Assembly (NCBI RefSeq): GCF_037975245.1
Contig: NC_092565.1
Location: forward strand, 20,496,999-20,560,998
Reading direction: 5' to 3'
From: Apostichopus japonicus
Lineage: Eukaryota > Echinodermata > Holothuroidea > Aspidochirotida > Stichopodidae
DNA length: 64,000 bases
A program made the translations under genes and the position numbers. This document shows, one piece after another, positions 23,304 through 36,010 of the stretch; the stretch's first letter is position 1, and each line of letters opens with the position of its first letter. The notes under the pieces were generated by a model. That model saw only the letters and a list, made by a program, of their open reading frames with translations. It was not told where the DNA came from and ran no database searches.

Positions 23304-23639
23304 GGCTGGTTGATGATTTCATCAAGCTATACGGTAATTATTGTAGTACGTGTGCGCTCTACAATATTGGCATTACTGGTAAGTGAATGATACCTACATG
23401 ACTGGATGCTGAAACTTAAAGTTTCATATGGTCTCTGTACATTTGCAGTTTCAGAGGCTAGCTGCGTAGCCAACTTATTCTGAACAAATCACGGCGCTCA
23501 CAAGCGCCATCACTTTGTAGGTACCTACATGACTATATTCCCTGAGGCCTGGTGTGTTGTCCGCCCAGACAATAATATCATGAACAACCTAAACGTTCTT
23601 CCTTATACTGCAAGCACTCCATGCTCATTAGAATACGGC

Positions 23640-25277
23640 GTATTTGCACAGTTCTTCCTAATACTGCAAGCACTTCACGCGCACTACAATACTGCAGTAT
23701 GTGCATAGCTCTTCCTAATGCTGCTAGCACTCCACGCTAACTAGAATACTGCGTATTTGCATAGTCCTCCTAATACTGCAAGCACTTCACGCGCACTACA
23801 ATACTGCAGTATGTGCATAGCTCTTCCTAATGCTGCTAGCACTCCACGCTAACTAGAATACTGCGTATTTGCATAGTTCTTCCTAATACTGCAAGCACTT
23901 CACGCGCACTACAATACTGCAGTATGTGCATAGCTCTTCCTAATGCTGCTAGCACTCCACGCTAACTAGAATACTGCGTATTTGCATAGTCCTCCTAATA
24001 CTGCAAGCACTTCACGCGCACTACAATACTGCAGTATGTGCATAGCTCTTCCTAATGCTGTTAGCACTCCACGCTAACTAGAATACTGCGTATTTGCATA
24101 GTTCTTCCTAATACTGCAAGCACTTCACGCGCACTACAATACTGCAGTATGTGCATAGCTCTTCCTAATGCTGCTAGCACTCCACGCTAACTAGAATACT
24201 GCGTATTTGCATAGTCCTCCTAATACTGCAAGCACTTCACGCGCACTACAATACTGCAGTATGTGCATAGCTCTTCCTAATGCTGCTAGCACTCCACGCT
24301 AACTAGAATACTGCGTATTTGCATAGTTCTTCCTAATACTGCAAGCACTTCACGCGCACTACAATACTGCAGTATGTGCATAGCTCTTCCTAATGCTGCT
24401 AGCACTCCACGCTAACTAGAATACTGCGTATTTGCATAGTCCTCCTAATACTGCAAGCACTTCACGCGCACTACAATACTGCAGTATGTGCATAGCTCTT
24501 CCTAATGCTGCTAGCACTCCACGCTAACTAGAATACTGCGTATTTGCATAGTTCTTCCTAATACTGCAAGCACTTCACGCGCACTACAATACTGCAGTAT
24601 GTGCATAGCTCTTCCTAATGCTGCTAGCACTCCACGCTAACTAGAATACTGCGTATTTGCACAGTTCTTCCTAATACTGCAAGCACTTCACGCGCACTAC
24701 AATACTGCAGTATGTGCATAGCTCTTCCTAATGCTGCTAGCACTCCACGCTAACTAGAATACTGCGTATTTGCATAGTTCTTCCTAATACTGCAAGCACT
24801 TCACGCGCACTACAATACTGCAGTATGTGCATAGCTCTTCCTAATGCTGCTAGCACTCCACGCTAACTAGAATACTGCGTATTTGCATAGTTCTTCCTAA
24901 TACTGCAAGCACTTCACGCGCACTACAATACTGCAGTATGTGCATAGCTCTTCCTAATGCTGCTAGCACTCCACGCTAACTAGAATACTGCGTATTTGCA
25001 TAGTTCTTCCTAATACTGCAAGCACTTCACGCGCACTACAATACTGCAGTATGTGCATAGCTCTTCCTAATGCTGCTAGCACTCCACGCTAACTAGAATA
25101 CTGCGTATTTGCATAGTTCTTCCTAATACTGCAAGCACTTCACGCGCACTACAATACTGCAGTATGTGCATAGCTCTTCCTAATGCTGCTAGCACTCCAC
25201 GCTAACTAGAATACTGCGTATTTGCATAGTTCTTCCTAATACTGCAAGCACTTCACGCGCACTACAATACTGCGTAT
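23640..25277. repeat. Satellite array, 112-113-bp monomers, with higher-order structure
   Basis: Fifteen monomers in direct orientation. Each monomer is a dimer of diverged halves of about 56 bp (CCTAATACTGCAAGCACTTC and CCTAATGCTGCTAGCACTCC). In the first part (about 23650-24660) monomers alternate between TAGTTCTTCC and TAGTCCTCC junctions, a 225-bp higher-order repeat. From about 24660 onward all junctions are TTCTTCC. Each monomer contains the palindrome TACTGCAGTA. The left arm has only about one unit. Confidence 0.95.
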
Positions 25278-27680
25278 GTGCAGGCAAATGCATTTTTAGT
25301 TTAGGGCTATATTTTCCCGTTTCATTCTGGTCTCCTTTTGTTTATAATGAGCGGAGCACTACACACGCGTATCTCACCGCTTTGCTATGCTCTCTCGCCC
25401 TGTCTCAGTACCATGGTCAACATCACGGCAATCGGGCCGCAATTTAAAATATTGATTTGGAGAGGGGAGGGGGGTTGGGGAGGGGGTGGGAGGTGGAGGG
25501 AATACATAGATAGTTGGTAGTTACCTCCCGATATGAACACGGAAGTGCTAACGACATGTTTGTTTTGTAACCAAAATCACAAATTTTCCAACTATTATTA
25601 AGATTTAATAAGGCCTTTCTATTACGACTTCGAGTTTGGGCCCCTGCAACTCATTGATATGAATCCGCATCATGGAGTCCCTGATACCAGTAAACTTTAG
25701 AAGTATTTGGAAATCCACTAACTAAACAAGAAGAAACGAAAAGAGAAAGTGTATTGCCTGCTCATTTTTATTGTATTCACAAAATCAAGTTAGTAATGCG
25801 AAATCGCTATTACAATAAAAACTCTCGGTTTAAATATATAAATATGTAAAAGGTTAAATTATATATTGGTTGTTTCAATAAACGATCGGTTTCGCGTTTG
25901 AAATGGATGAGACATTTGTTCAATATCACGTGTCAAGCTGATGGCGTTATTTAATAATAGATCAATTTAAAGTGGGAATCCTTTATATAGTTTACATAAA
26001 ATAACAACCTTTGATTGTACAAGCTTTCCAGATATACAGTACCATATTTTCATTTATTATATTTTTATTATCATTTTTTCCTATTCGTTTGTTTTGTTTC
26101 AATTATAAAAAGCAGATTTCTAAAGTTTTAAATAGCGACGCTCTGAATTATCTATTAATTTGATCATATCTTCTTCTTTTCTAAACCCCTGTTCATTTTC
26201 AATAGCTTTTATAGGCCTTTATACCAATAATAATAATAATAATATAAATAAAGAAATCGTGTATCTCACAACACTAAGGCAATTTAAATAAAATCTCGTG
26301 AAATATGAATGATATTATGCAATAGCTGTTATTGTGAAGTTAAAATATCAAACTCTTCATTCGTTATTGCTTGTAATTTATTTACTGTTTAACTAACTTG
26401 TTATATATAATATTAAGCCGTTTTGGCTATAACGTTGAAAAATAACTTATTGCCCGTATAAACGACATACAAATTCATACGGTTCAATACTTTGATGCAA
26501 CGCATGGCTCCATAGAGTTTAACATCTACACCCGCATATGAAACGTAACATGAGATACCTTTACCGCGGATGGAAGGAATATTTACAAAAGCAAAATATG
26601 AAATGAATATAATGAAGTAAAAAACAGTAAAAAAATATATAAAGAAAAGGATCATAAGTAATATAAGTTAAAAACGTGGCGTCTAAATAAGACACTTTTA
26701 GAAGCTTTTCATTTATGAAATAAATACGTAAAGAAACATAGGCCTATCGTACACACAGCGTCTTAAATGAATTATTAAATAAAGAGTTAAGCAATGAATA
26801 AATAATCGAATAAATAAAAAGATAAATTAATATATTCATCATGGAAATGGTTTAAAATGTAATTAAACATCTATAGATGAAGAAAAGTATTATCTTATGC
26901 CCCCCACCCCCCAAAAAAATTAATATAATATAATAGACGGACAAATATATCCACTTAGTACACTGGAAGACATTCGTGAATACATTTGCTTGTATAAATT
27001 TCATCCAAAATACAAAGAATGGGCTAAAACTCATTGGTTATTACACTTTTATTTGATAAAGTTTTAATTTGACTTAAGAAGCAGCCTCCGGTTTTTTTTT
27101 TGTGGTTTGCATTTTCTGGAAAATAGTACAAATTAAGAGTACTAGCGCGTGGCAAGAAAGATTAATATTGCCATAGTTTGTGCATATTTTTTTCTTATAG
27201 CTAGTAACTCCCATAACTCTAAGCTATACGTATCCAGTAAAAGACGACACGAACACAATCAAAAAGGTTCTCTGAGTTGGCTAAGAGCATATTGGTTAAC
27301 TTAATATCTATGTCCAACTTTCTGTTAGAATCGGGCTGTGTATATTTCTGAGTAAAATATATATAAATATTGTTGTAGTAGACTTGGTAAGCATATTACC
27401 AAAAAAATATATATATATTTGTTTTAAAGTATCCCCCTTCCCCAGTGTCCACATAAGAAGATGCAAAAATTGTCTTGGACTTGATTTTACACCTCACTTA
27501 GGTCTCACCTTTCACACACATTTTTACATACCAAATCTGTATGACTAGAAAAATATCGTAAACTTTGTATACGTAAACTGTCACAATGTAAAGGATGAAA
27601 ATATTAAATAAATAAGTTATAATAAATAGTTACTTATAGTTTTGTCAGTAATAAAATACACTTTGAAAGACAATTATTCT
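25278..27680. other. 3' flank of copy B, no further gene
   Basis: Mirror of 19131-21454. A hydrophobic 80-codon frame at 26413-26655 (minus) is not kept open in the left arm, so I do not call it. Confidence 0.5.
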
Positions 27681-27681
27681 T

Positions 27682-27708
27682 TAAATAGATAGATAAATAA
27701 ATAAATAA
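27682..27708 (-). promoter_or_regulatory. AU-rich element in copy B 3' UTR
   Basis: On the minus strand, overlapping ATTTA pentamers about 37 nt after the stop (TAAAT on the plus strand at 27694, 27698, 27702 and 27682). It matches the first cluster of copy A. Confidence 0.6.
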
Positions 27709-27744
27709 TCAACTTGTACCGTCATCATATCAAATTGGTGATCC

Positions 27745-27969
27745 TTATTGTTCGCAGCTGTATGGTACCGTGCTTATTTCGATGTATCTATCCCTCCAAG
27801 AACTAAAATCCTGAACTGCTTTTTGAAGATGCACCTCCATTTCACTCAGGACATACAGATCTCTTTGATAACGGTTGAAAGAATTCTGCTCCCATTGAGG
27901 ATCAAATGATGGACGGTCAGTTTCCGGTACGGAGGACGTTGTTTTTGAATGGTGGCCGAGATGAATCAT
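27745..27969 (-). CDS. Copy B exon 5 (CD loop, helix D, stop)
   Basis: 74 codons and TAA. Four base differences from copy A exon 5 (two silent; K182Q and A184S). Confidence 0.87.
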   Translation of the reverse strand: MIHLGHHSKTTSSVPETDRPSFDPQWEQNSFNRYQRDLYVLSEMEVHLQKAVQDFSSWRDRYIEISTVPYSCEQ

Positions 27970-30900
27970 CTGTAATTAAAACAATGAAGACACGTTCGTG
28001 AAAGTTTTAGAACAGTATTTTTGACAGGTAGGAATGGGCTGGTGGGATGAGGGTGGAGGGGAGGAGGGGATGGGTTGACTGGAATGCGGGTGGGTAGTTT
28101 TTACAATCATCTCGAGGAAATCTAGTTAAATCCAGACGATGGTAAGATGAATAGAAAATAGTCTAGTCATATCTCTACCCATCACAGATCTCCGCACCCT
28201 CCAACCTCAAGACGGCCCGTCCGATTCACCCCCCCCCCCACTGCGAGCCCAGCGATGATTAGTTAAATGATAATAAAGACCTGTTTTATCTCCACCCATT
28301 GACCGATCATAGACCTTCGCACCTTCCGTATCCCTAACTCTCTCACCTCATGCCATACCAACAACCCCTCCCTCTCTTCGACCCCCTCCCCCCACTGCGA
28401 CCACATAAATCATATCTACTTCATAATATAGGTCACATAATGAAGAGTTTCAAATAATTCGATGTCACTTTTGAGGTACCCGAAGTTGTCCAATAAAAGG
28501 TTTTTTGAACTTAACTTAATAATATACTATTCATAATCGTATCGTAATTTGTCAAAATATCGATAAACCAAGACAAAAAAGAAAAACCAGAAAAAATAGC
28601 GATGATGTTATTAAATACGTACCGTATACTCCAGGTCGGCTATTGCACTATTTAGGAGAAATAAGATGTTGTTCATATCGGAATTGAAGCTATTTGGGCT
28701 GGTTGAGTTCAGCTCGTCTTCGATCACGTGATGAAGAATATGTTTATAGTTGTACAGGTAATCTCTGTGATTGGCCAACAGGTCGACCTCCTTTAGAAGC
28801 AAAACGGAAAACATAAAGTAAGAACACATTTATTTTTTTAATAATATTGATAACTATATTGTACCATACTGCGTATTCAGTTTCAATTTGTCGTTGTTTT
28901 ATATTTCTGACTATGTGGCCAGGGGTAAATATGGGGATGGTGAAGAGGGGGAGGGGGTGGTGGGGAAGTGGAGTGTACACCACATTTTCAACCTCATTTA
29001 TCACATATCTTGTTTTGCCGCAACCTTAGCTGAGTTTAGACCAGGAGATAATGTTCACAGACCCCCCCCCCTTCCCCTTCTTGCCGACACGGTGAGTCGG
29101 CTTCAAAGAGTCTAGGGCCAACCCTTCCTTTATAAAGTAATGGATCCGCTTCTTGTGGCGTCGCCAGACACAATCAAGAGAGGACACTAGGCGGAGGAGA
29201 AAAAAACTTGCGGGGTGGGGGAGGGGATGGTGGTGAGGGGGAGGGGGTGTGGGGAGGGGTTTGAGAGAATAAATGATGAAGAAAGATATTGACTATTGAC
29301 GTTATTATCCACTCAAGCTGTAGACAGAATAAATAATGGTTTCTATGGTTACCAGACATTAAATGCTTACCGTAGATTGAAAACGATCAGAAGCTGTCAT
29401 TTCATTGGTCAGGAGAAGATTTGGAACATCCACGGCAGGTATAGCTGTCGTTCCTGGGATTCGGTCTTCCTTCTGTCAGAAAAGCAGAAAGAAAAAAGTC
29501 GTCAAAACAGTTGGAATATATTAACATCAGAAGTTTAAATCAACCTATATTCTGGAATTATTGTAACTTAATGTGCCAATAAAAAGCGAAGGATATGACA
29601 TAATCGCCATCATCCAAATTTATGAATATTCAAATCACGACGTCAAGATCTAACAGTGGTCTTCTTGGTTGTTCCTATACCCAAAAGGAATTAACTCTAT
29701 TTTAAATGGTCCATCAAAACAACAGTCCCGTTATATTTGATTTTTTTTTCTGTATAGTACTGTTCAGGATTGGATAATATATATCCTAATTGAGTATACC
29801 AGTACTGCAGGAAAAATAATTCATGACGATAATGGTACTTTGGGAACCCATAAATCTCAGAGTAATTTTCAATCGTGACACAGGACCCGCAAAATGGCCA
29901 AACTGGCCCAATTAGCCATCTATACATCTTCTAGAATTTACAATTCAAACCATCGTTCATCTCGAAACTGACCGCACAAACAGTGGACTAAACTAAAATG
30001 TACGGTTTATGGTTAATATGTGCTACCATTATACCCAACCCCCGCCTCTCTTTTCCCTACCCCCTCCTTACATCTCCTCCTTCCCCCTCATCTTTGCATT
30101 GTGCCTTTTGTGTCCATGGGAACACATGGGCATTGGTGACATTTCTTTTTGCAACGATGTGCAGAAACTGTAGAATTACCATTAATCCAGGCACTTGATA
30201 CTTAAATGCACGCACGTTGAAGGAACGAATGAAAGACGAGACTAGCCGCTCGACTTGCTAATAATCTTAAAGCAACATACATGGAAGTTTGTGTACAAAT
30301 CTCGAAGCATAACTCTAAGCCATCACCAAGTACAACATTGAAAGTACATCATATGAAAAAAATAATAATATTACGTGCATAAAAATCATAGTATAAACAA
30401 TATTGAAATCCAAGGTAAAATTAAATATACTATAACCTACAGAAGAGTTACTTTTTTTCTTTCTTTTTTACAAATATTTCATAAATTTCAAGGTGGCAGA
30501 CAATAATCTTGAAGTTGAGTCTATTTACTCAATAATCTTTCTTTCTTTTTTGTTGAAAAAAAAGAGGGAAAACTTCCTGAAGTTTGATGAAAACGCAGCA
30601 ACCATTTTCATCAGTTTAGATATCATAAACGTGTTTACGAACGTCAAGAAACAAAACATTTATTCCTTTTTTTGTGTGTGTGGAAGTATATTGGGAATTG
30701 TGAATACAGGAAATTCAGTTGTAAATGAATATGATAGTCGAAAGCTTCGTACCAGCATAAATCATTGAAGCTTGACACGAAGTGAAACTGCTCGTATACC
30801 AATAGACTAACCAAGTATAGGCTATGTAGCTATGCATGCTAAGATTTTATGCATTCTTATCGAATAATACACGTGTCATATATAGTGTTCATATACTTGT

Positions 30901-33317
30901 TGCAACTTGAGAGATTTAAAGACTTAAATATTCATGCTGCTGATTTCAAAATGACTGAACTATAGCTCTAAAAAAAGAACTAATAAAAAAATCGAGAAAA
31001 CGAGTTGAAACTAGCTGTGATAAAGTTTTCGGATTTCCGATAACGGGAAAGCGCTTTGTCAAAAGGAGTGTCTATGAGGATAATTAAAACCCATAACTTC
31101 ATCCTCTACCTGCATGAGGGTTCTAATTAATGATCTATTAAGCTGATATTTCGAAGGAGAAACAGGACCTTGCGAAACATCGGAAGTGCAACTTCATTTG
31201 AACCTAAATCCTTTCATTATTGGTGGTAACTATATGATATAACCCAAAACTATGTGCTCAGGTGTGTGTGTGTATTGCTTACTGTGCAGCGTTACATGCA
31301 TACTGCAGTATAACTAATTTAAAAACATATCAATTTGAATGCTACGGCTTCGTCCTTCCCATCTTACTCACACTTCCCTTCCCTACCCTTTATAGGACCC
31401 TCCCTCCAACGTCTCTTTTACAACTCCGCCCACCCCCCCCCCCCCCGCCGATCTTATAGACTTTGCAGACTGTTTAAATAGACTGTCATATATAGTTCAT
31501 CGTTATTGTTAATTATTATTATTATTTATATTAAAATGTATGGGGTAGATATATGCTAGATCTAGCTAATTTAGCAAAAATCATGATCATTGTTGATACA
31601 TGCATGCATGCATGAATGTATATGTAACGTGTAAAAGTATGGCAATTTCAGTACATATTCATATGGTCACGACTTAAATCTTCGTCGCTCGTTCCTATAG
31701 TATAAAAGTAGCCTTATGCAACTATACGTGTAGCCTGATGCCAATGATCTTTACAACATCACTACGGGGTCGAAGGAAAAATGGCAAAAAGGAAAAGTAA
31801 AAAGTGATAAAACAGGGAAACAACAATAAACTTACGAAGTCTCTATATAGTTGATCATCGTCTCTCCAAAGTTTATCCGTTGTACAAACCAACCGTGCAT
31901 ATGAATCGTACGTCTCTTGTGCAGAAAGGACGGGATTGGAGCCAACATTCTGTGATAACATTGAAAGTACTGCTACGAACGCTGAAAATAAAAAAGGAGC
32001 AATAATAATGAGTTTTAAATAAAAAAGACGATTATTAAAAATAAGTCGATCAATGTGAAATTTAATACAGGAATTTCGAGACGCTAAAATACTAAGACGT
32101 TTTATTTATCTTTACCACCTTTTAGCTTGCTCTCATATAACATGACAGAGATTGTTTTAGAAACGGTAGTGTATTAAATATATAAGCCACCGACATGCAT
32201 TGTGTCTGTTCCCTTCGATCTGACACTGATATAGGGTTATTACCTCATCGACTACATTCAAACAGGACTTGAATGAATGTTTTATTTGAACATTGGATTA
32301 TTATATTCCTGGGTCATATAGATACTAAGTCGCGTACAGGACACACATCGAATAGTCAGTAAACGCAGGATGGACAAAGTTGTGTTTATACACGCCACGG
32401 GCCAATGAGCCAACGTGGAAGCTGCATAGTTTCTTTTGGAATGTTTTGTGTATACTTCAAGCTAGGCAGGCCTACTATCAAGTGAGATATTATGACGAAA
32501 TCTTTAGCGCACATTCCTGTCATTGTGGCCGAAACGCGAGGATGTGATTTATAAGCCAATCACCAGAAATATTACGATTTTACCACGTATTTCACAACAA
32601 AGATGTGTGCACAGACGTTTTGCTAAAATCATTCCTTTGATTGACTATTTTTGTCGTCAATAATATTTTCAAGTGCCCGAAAATTAGAGTTATAAAGAAA
32701 TTTATTTGTTTGAAATTTTGCGCTGCTCTTTTTGTTAACCGTTGTCTCAGTGTTTAGGTATATTGTTCATTCACTAAATATTCATGCAAAATCATTTCTA
32801 GTGGAACACGTGAGAATACATTACGTCTTTAAGATAGTGCTTATCCGGTGTACATAATTTGTTGGCTACCAATACATGAGAACAAATTGTATCCTCGCAA
32901 CTCTCCCATACCCCAAAGAACACCATACCAACCCTACCACCTCCACCCCCCCCCCACAAAAGGCCATACGAGATAACTTTCATAAAACAGTTTACATTCC
33001 TTCTACTTTGTCTCAAACTTCTTAATTACGAGAAAACAGGGGGGGGGGGGTCATATATTTTTTAAGTCGATACGAAGTTAAAAAGTTTTTTTTTTTTCAC
33101 AATTAAGGAGACGAAAGTCACCATCTAATTATACAGGTGAAGCCTTATAGCTAACATATGGCACTAAACTTATCAATCAATAGATAGGTAAGCCTATATA
33201 TATATAAATATAGATATATAAAACAGTATACGACAAGGAACGAATGTGTATGAAACTAAAAAAAAACTTACCAATTGAATATATTTGTGTGGACGCCATT
33301 TCTATTGCAGTGGACAT
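27745..33317 (-). CDS. Cytokine-like gene copy B: secreted four-helix protein
   Basis: Minus-strand exons 33272-33317, 31836-31981, 29371-29472, 28623-28790 and 27745-27969, with the same lengths (46, 146, 102, 168, 225) and intron phases (1, 0, 0, 0) as copy A. All splice sites are GT-AG and there is no frameshift or internal stop, so both copies look functional. The protein differs from copy A at 18 of 228 positions: G6E, I24L, V29G, E57D, Y58D, H61Y, M69I, T75I, S87N, D88E, K90T, V91A, E93D, Y115H, R125L, S145N, K182Q, A184S. Cys48, Cys226 and sequon N126-S-T are kept. Ten changes fall in residues 57-98. Introns are 1290, 2363, 580 and 653 bp. Inferred role is as for copy A, with possibly altered receptor contact. 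Confidence 0.8.
28623..28790 (-). CDS. Copy B exon 4 (helices B and C)
   Basis: Phase 0 on both sides, acceptor TTCTAAAG, donor GTACGTATT. Changes Y115H, R125L and S145N plus two silent base changes in one Leu codon. Confidence 0.85.
29371..29472 (-). CDS. Copy B exon 3 (AB loop)
   Basis: 102 bp, acceptor TTCTGACAG, donor GTAAGCATT. Nine base differences from copy A, seven of them changing an amino acid. Confidence 0.82.
30065..31575. other. Right-arm-only block in copy B intron 2
   Basis: About 1.5 kb absent from the left arm, where the flanks meet near 16520. No transposon termini or coding similarity recognised; a poly-C tract lies at 31434-31446. Confidence 0.6.
31836..31981 (-). CDS. 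Copy B exon 2 (signal peptide and helix A)
   Basis: 146 bp, acceptor TTTTCAG, donor GTAAGTTTA. Changes I24L and V29G in the signal peptide, and E57D, Y58D, H61Y near the end of helix A, plus four silent changes. Confidence 0.85.
33272..33317 (-). CDS. Copy B exon 1 (start of signal peptide)
   Basis: 46 coding bases, donor GTAAGTTT, phase 1. G6E is the only change. Met1 and Met7 are both conserved. Confidence 0.8.
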
Positions 33318-33331
33318 AAAAAACAAGTCAT
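33302..33331 (-). other. Overlapping upstream ORF in copy B leader
   Basis: A single-base difference (TTTATGAC in B, TTTAGGAC in A) creates an ATG 14 nt upstream of Met1. Its nine-codon frame overlaps Met1 and stops two bases before Met7. It could lower translation from Met1. Confidence 0.45.
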
Positions 33332-33444
33332 AAATATGATACGATGAAAGTTGAACGAGATAATCGTTGGTGAATGCTGAAAGATTTGACTGTTTGTCTG
33401 GCTCAAGTGCGTCGTGATAGTGAATTCAAAACATAAAACCATGC

Positions 33445-33453
33445 CTTTTATCT
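33445..33453 (-). promoter_or_regulatory. TATA-like box of copy B
   Basis: GATAAAAGG on the minus strand, conserved with copy A, followed about 30 bp later by TTCACTAT as a possible initiator. Confidence 0.5.
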
Positions 33454-33480
33454 TGTTCAAGCCGGTAGAATGACGTGATT

Positions 33481-33491
33481 GGGAAGTTCCC
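33481..33491. promoter_or_regulatory. NF-kB-like site of copy B
   Basis: GGGAAGTTCCC on the plus strand, the same site and spacing to the TATA-like box as in copy A; CRE-like CACGTCAT lies beside it. Confidence 0.5.
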
Positions 33492-33699
33492 TTCTTTGTG
33501 ACGTTTACAGTATAAGAAAAGGACGTTTACAGTATAAGAAAAGGTCAAAACGGTCAGGATATGTGCTTTTTTTCGAGGAAATTACCCTATGCAATAATTG
33601 CGTATTATTAGCTTCATGGCATTTAATTTCCATGGTTACCTGTCAATTGGTGGATTTTTTTTTTTAACGGACACATTGATTGTCATGTAAAGCGTTTTA

Positions 33700-34800
33700 A
33701 AGGTCACACCCATCTTACACGTTGAATTCGATGGGGACGGTTGAGGGCGGAAAAATTCGAAAATAATAAAAAGATATATATTCATTCATGGAATGTAACT
33801 GTGTGTCTTTTAGCTCAAAAAGTGCGCCGGCGGGGTTTTTTTTAGGGTAAATTTCCACGGAAGGGGATTTAAGGCTCTCTTTCCTGCATTTACCAAATCA
33901 ATGTAATATTGAGTTTGCGTTAACAAATTATATTACTTATGACGTAATTAAGTGTACCGGCTAGTTTCGAACCTACTAGAGTAAAAGCAATATAATCTCT
34001 CACCGCAACTTATGAAAGTCGTCTATTCGACATAATTGCAGTCTTAACGCAACATGGTACTGTTAATGTTATACTAACAGTGGTGGCGGAAGAAGGTTCA
34101 AACTGGGTGAAGGGGAGGGAGGGGGTAGGGGCTACAAATTTTTAATTGTATGTGAAACACATTTCTTTGATTTGAGAAAGTATCTCGCGAAATCAACTTA
34201 AAACATTTCGATAAAATGGAACGTTTGTGCATTATGTACCATAAATTCCAGTCTTTCGGAATGGGCCTCCTTTTATTAACTTTTTTTTTTATAAATTATT
34301 CAACAATCAGGGAACACATCTGATGACAGTTTCCTAATTTCCCACCAAAGGTTTTTTTGATTTTTTTAAAGAAATGGTAAAGAGGGTTTTATCATTCAGA
34401 AAGAGAAGCCTCACTTCTAATTTATGATAAGGGGGTTCTTTGAGGTTTTGCACAACACATGCCCCATACCCGCTCCGGTCGACCCCCGTACTTTGCCTAT
34501 AGATGTTGCAAATTGGAATTTCGTTTTCAATTTGCAACCGAAAATTTTATAATGAAAATTCTTATACTCTCTTTGCGAGATATCGTGCTATTAATGTTGC
34601 TTATTTCAGAGACCATTTGGCCATGAATTAAAAATGCCATGTAATGCTACAGAAACTTGACTTCTGTTGGAAACGAAATAAACTGGATACTGAATACAAC
34701 TGGACCATGTGACCACAATTTGCTTTATGATGTCAGCTTTTTAGACTTACTCAACTTTTTTGTGTATCACGTGAAAATATCTCACAAATTGAACAAGATT
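33700..34800. other. Palindrome arm DNA upstream of copy B
   Basis: Non-coding, aligned with about 11780-12880. The MITE target TATGTAAT is present once here as an empty site near 34832. Confidence 0.55.
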
Positions 34801-35187
34801 CTTCTTATATATGCTTTAGGTGAGTTTTTCATTACATAACCTAGATAATTTAAGTCAGGTTAAGCAAATCATTTTCCCCCTAAAATTAGAGCTTTACATA
34901 TTGTCTTGACAATGTGTGTTTATCGGATTCTTCTTATATATGCTTTAGGTGAGTTTTTCATTACATAACCTAGATAATTTAAGTCAGGTTAAGCAAATCA
35001 TTTCCCCCCTAAAATTAGAGCTTTACATATTGTCTTGACAATGTGTGTTTATCGGATTCTTCTTATATATGCTTTAGGTGAGTTTTTCATTACATAACCT
35101 AGATAATTTAAGTCAGGTTAAGCAAATCATTTTCCCCCTAAAATTAGAGCTTTACATATTGTCTTGACAATGTGTGTTTATCGGAGG
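34801..35187. repeat. 129-bp direct repeat, three units
   Basis: Three near-identical 129-bp units starting at 34801, 34930 and 35059 (CTTCTTATATATGCTTTAGG). The left arm has two units, so copy number changed after the arms separated. Confidence 0.93.
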
Positions 35188-36010
35188 CCGATGCAATGTC
35201 ATTGACACTAAAAAAAAAATATATATATATAGATTATACCTAGTTGCGGTTTGAGATGATAACGATCTTTATTAATTTGTATACAGCCTACTAATTACAT
35301 ATATCAGGTAGGCTGTAGTTGAAGCAACGGTCGCTCAGAAAGGGAATTCCCCTACTCTATAAGACCAGACGGGAAATAAACAACCGCCTAGAATTCATCT
35401 GAAATGTTGTATATATACATGGACTATATAAACCAATCATCTACTCTTAAGGCCATCGATCAAGTTTACCCCTCTTCCACTAACGAACCCTCTTCCCCGC
35501 CCTTCCCAAAACCCCATCCCACCCGAACCTAAAACACCTCATCCAAAATTGACAAAATGAACATAAAACGACGGAGAGAAAAGGAAACTTCATGGCGTCA
35601 TATGGTTAATCCCGGGAAGAGGTTTGTGACAGAACAGAATCTTGTATGACAAACGGAAATCATTTTGAAGCTTAGAAGTAATTGGTATAGAGTAGGACAC
35701 CTCCTCCCCACCCCCATACCCGCACCTCAATGCTAAACACCATGACCGTGTTTTATTTATTTATTTTTACCTCGGACAGACTGGCAGAGGAGGTTGCCTT
35801 GACATCATTATTACCTGGAACGACGCTCTTCTTCAAATCGAAAGTTCCCTTTATATATAATTCACATACAGTTATGTTAGAATTAGGGGACATCTTATAC
35901 ATTCAACTCACACTTTTCCTCTCGGATCATCACCAAAACCCTCAGTACAAAAACCCTTCATGGAATATCAAGTTTTCCCTAAATGCGACCCTCTTCTTTT
36001 AATTAATATT

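Larger units (their letters stand above)
21846..23304. other. Spacer between the palindrome arms
   Basis: About 1.46 kb not shared by the arms. It holds a (GATA)n tract near 22331, a TTAA MITE (22590-22825), a (CCACACCACTACCCCCAT)n patch (22978-23042) and short direct repeats (23165-23303). No gene seen. Confidence 0.7.

Noticed and set aside
26413-26655. 80-codon minus-strand ORF with a hydrophobic start
   Set aside because: The homologous left-arm sequence is interrupted by an indel and a stop, so the frame is not conserved between arms.
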